Shown: positions 62,366 through 64,000 of the stretch, in pieces | Numbering within the stretch: position 1 is the first letter of the stretch | Layout: each line of letters starts with the position of its first letter | Assembly: GCA_022828595.1 (NCBI GenBank) | Contig: JAKGHH010000002.1 | Coordinates: 106,699,254-106,763,253 of the forward strand | Reading direction: 5' to 3' | Length of the DNA stretch: 64,000 nucleotides | Source of the DNA: Nelumbo lutea | Taxonomy: Eukaryota > Streptophyta > Magnoliopsida > Proteales > Nelumbonaceae | Translations under genes and position numbers: made by a program | The notes under the pieces: model-generated | The model's input: the letters and a program-made list of their open reading frames with translations, nothing else | Told to the model about the DNA's origin: nothing | The model's database searches: none

Positions 62366-63508
62366 ATGTCGTCTAGTGTAGATAGCCTTATTGATGAGCC
62401 CGAGGTGGGTACCTCGGCTCAGGGTGGCTCTTCTGCCACCTAGCCGTCTGACGTACAGGTGGCTTTGGGTCATTTGGTCTCCACCTCCCACCGAGGTCGG
62501 GTGCTAGATCAGTTTGACCCTTCCACCATGACCCCGGAGAGACTCCAGGACCTCATACAGAGGTTCCACCTTCCTGGGGAGTACTCTTATAGTCTTCCTA
62601 TCGGCAGCTTTCCATGGGAGCACAGTCCCGATGAGATTGTGGTCTTCAAGGAGCAACTGGTCGCCGAGCTCCGTCTTCCTCTTCACCCCCTGATTGTTGA
62701 GGTGCTGGTGCACTTTAACATTACCTTAGACCAGCTTCACCCGAATTCCATATGGAATGTGGTTGGAACCATCTCCCTCTGCTTCAACCGCTCCTTCCCT
62801 ATTGACCTAGATATCCTTAGTACCATATTGGCAATAAAGAAGAGCGCTTCAGACGCTCTCCCCGGGCATAGGCGGGCTTATTATTTGTCTTTCTGCCCGG
62901 GTTTTAAATAAATGCATAAGCTCCCGAGTAAAGTCCAGGCCTAGAAGCGGGACTACTTCGTAGTTCAGAGCAGCACGGGGTGGCCCTTCCCTACTGACTA
63001 GAGGGTAGTCGTTCAAGACCCCGGTGTTATCCTCGATGGAAGACTAAGAAGTCACTTCATTCGTGGGTTCAGCTCGGGTTGAATTACAAGGACTTCACAG
63101 CCGAGGAGAAGCTCATCTAGGCCGGCTTGAGCCTGGGTAGGTTTGTCTTTACTTCAGATTTTTTGTTTGCATATTCACTTTAGGGTTACTAACGCCGAGC
63201 TTCACTGCAGGTTCCATGGAGGCGGAAAAGATAGACGGTCGGAGACTCTTCCGCCAGGTGAAGAGAAAAAAGCGCATAGCCAAGAAGGCACGCGTTGAGT
63301 CTCCACAGCCCTCTGCCAAGGCTCAACCTAAACAGGCCCCAGCTTCGGAGCCCGAGCTTCCCAGCGCCCATCCTGTCATCGATTTGGAGGGGGACATGGT
63401 GCCTCAGGGGCCCGAAGTGGCGGCCGAGCCCACCCCTGATCCTGCTGAGACTGCTGCCGGGGACGCCGTTGAAGCTATCGCCGAGACTCGCCCTGTAGAG
63501 GCTACAAC
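62366..63508 (+). pseudogene. Gypsy-2 additional ORF (PF04195-type), interrupted
   Basis: ATG 62366 (MSSSVDSLIDEPEVG), an in-frame TAG near 62441, then the domain: STSHRGRVLDQFDPSTMTPE, LPLHPLIVEVLVHFNITL, HPNSIWNVVGTISLC, RRAYYLSFCPGFK, and a stop at 62909. Degenerate sequence to 63136 matches the WKxDYF ... AGL part of Gypsy-1. The 74-bp intron 63137-63210 precedes GSMEAEKIDGRRLFRQVKRKKRIAKK and a Pro/Ala/Glu-rich tail, cut at 63508. Confidence 0.8.
63137..63210 (+). other. Intron in the Gypsy-2 additional ORF
   Basis: gtaggt ... ttcactgcag, 74 bp, same phase and codon position as 39265-39338, although the intron sequence itself has diverged. Confidence 0.8.
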
Positions 63509-64000
63509 TGTTAGACAGTTTTGTATGCCCTTAGCTTTAATCAAGATGATGTATTTTATGAGTTTATTGTAAATGAATATAAGTGCATATTTGATTCATG
63601 TTCCCTTGGTATGTTTCTGTGTAATACCCTTAAACTGAACATTTAATGAGACTCGTGTTAGTTTAGAACATTCACAGCCAGTGGGTCGGTCTGGGGAGAC
63701 CTATCCTGACAAGGCTGACACTGTGGTGCCACCAAGTCGGTTAGGGTGGCCTGTCTCAGCTGCCAGGGTGAGACCCTAGGCACATACAGTGTAGGATTAA
63801 TTGAATCTTTGAACTGGACCAGATTTCCAGTATTGCTCTGGACCTTGGAGATTGATGGGCAAAACTGGAAAGTTACACCCGACCCCTAGACTCGATTATG
63901 ATACTGCACTAGGTGTCAGATTATGTTGTCTTTGATGTACCAATCAGTGAGATCCTTAGCGGGGGTCAAAACCTATGTATGTTGGGACAATCTGAGAATT
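63509..64000. mobile_element. Start of an unidentified repeat (probable LTR) inside Gypsy-2
   Basis: The coding sequence of the additional ORF breaks off at 63508 and a TG-initiated segment (TGTTAGACAGTTTTGTATGC) follows without coding capacity, consistent with an LTR. The other end is outside the window. Confidence 0.5.

Larger units (their letters stand above)
60977..63508 (-). mobile_element. Gypsy-2: second Tat/Retand-like element, 3' part
   Basis: Begins with an LTR of the Gypsy-1 family, then the same polypurine tract and a + strand additional ORF. Pol is not reached before the sequence is interrupted at 63509 by another repeat. Confidence 0.88.

Noticed and set aside
1..64000. CRISPR arrays, bacterial operons, plastid or mitochondrial insertions, endogenous viral genomes
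   Set aside because: No regularly spaced identical repeats, no Shine-Dalgarno-led operons, no organellar genes, and no viral capsid or movement-type proteins recognised.

Overview
The window is nuclear DNA of a flowering plant, probably a dicot or early-diverging woody angiosperm with a repeat-rich genome. The evidence is spliced plant genes with AT-rich introns, plant-type Copia and Tat-lineage Gypsy elements, L1-type LINEs carrying the plant RNase H (RVT_3) domain, and many non-autonomous hAT, Mutator-like and Tourist-like elements. Species cannot be named from the sequence. No bacterial features, CRISPR arrays or intact viral genomes are seen.

Three host genes are recognisable. (1) The 3' part of a TBCCD1 gene (tubulin-binding-cofactor-C domain protein) lies on the + strand as six exons between 14722 and 32772. 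They encode the C-terminal ~232 residues without a break, although the introns are 10.0 kb and 5.8 kb and full of transposon wreckage. Its 5' exons are not in the window. (2) A complete three-exon DUF620 gene lies on the + strand at 57012-58373 (373 aa). (3) The last exon of a Clot-type thioredoxin-like (TXNDC17/DUF953) gene lies on the - strand at 60052-60305. A Gypsy element starts about 670 bp upstream of this exon, so the remaining exons must be beyond the window or lost.

Layout. 1-11.6 kb is a nested stack: a LINE 3' end (1-1207) inserted in an old Copia element (Copia-A, - strand, 1208-5153 and 10581-11.6 kb), whose gag is interrupted by a complete 5.4 kb Copia-B (5154-10575, target duplication TTTCC). 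11.6-14.2 kb holds GGCGC-rich repeats, a 1.36 kb hAT-like element with an internal minisatellite, and an orphan LTR. 14.7-32.8 kb is TBCCD1 with several LINEs, including a LINE inside a LINE with a 17-bp target duplication, and hAT elements in its introns. 32.8-36.9 kb is AT-rich intergenic DNA with a degenerate 32-bp repeat. 36.9-42.95 kb is an internally deleted Tat/Retand-like Gypsy element (target duplication AATAC) with pol on the - strand and a spliced additional ORF on the opposite strand. 43.3-46.3 kb is an old tandem duplication broken up by three class II elements. 46.3-49.9 kb is a degenerate tandem array of unknown nature. 50-57 kb is intergenic, with a LINE RNase H relic and MITEs. 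57-60.3 kb carries the DUF620 and Clot genes. 60.98 kb to the end is a second Gypsy of the same family, itself interrupted at 63509 by the start of another repeat.

No new cellular pathway is evident. The most interesting signals are the additional Gypsy ORF with an intron conserved in position and length between two copies, the insertion stacks whose order is dated by exact target duplications and an empty site, and the unexplained 46-50 kb array. No retroelement reading frame appears intact.
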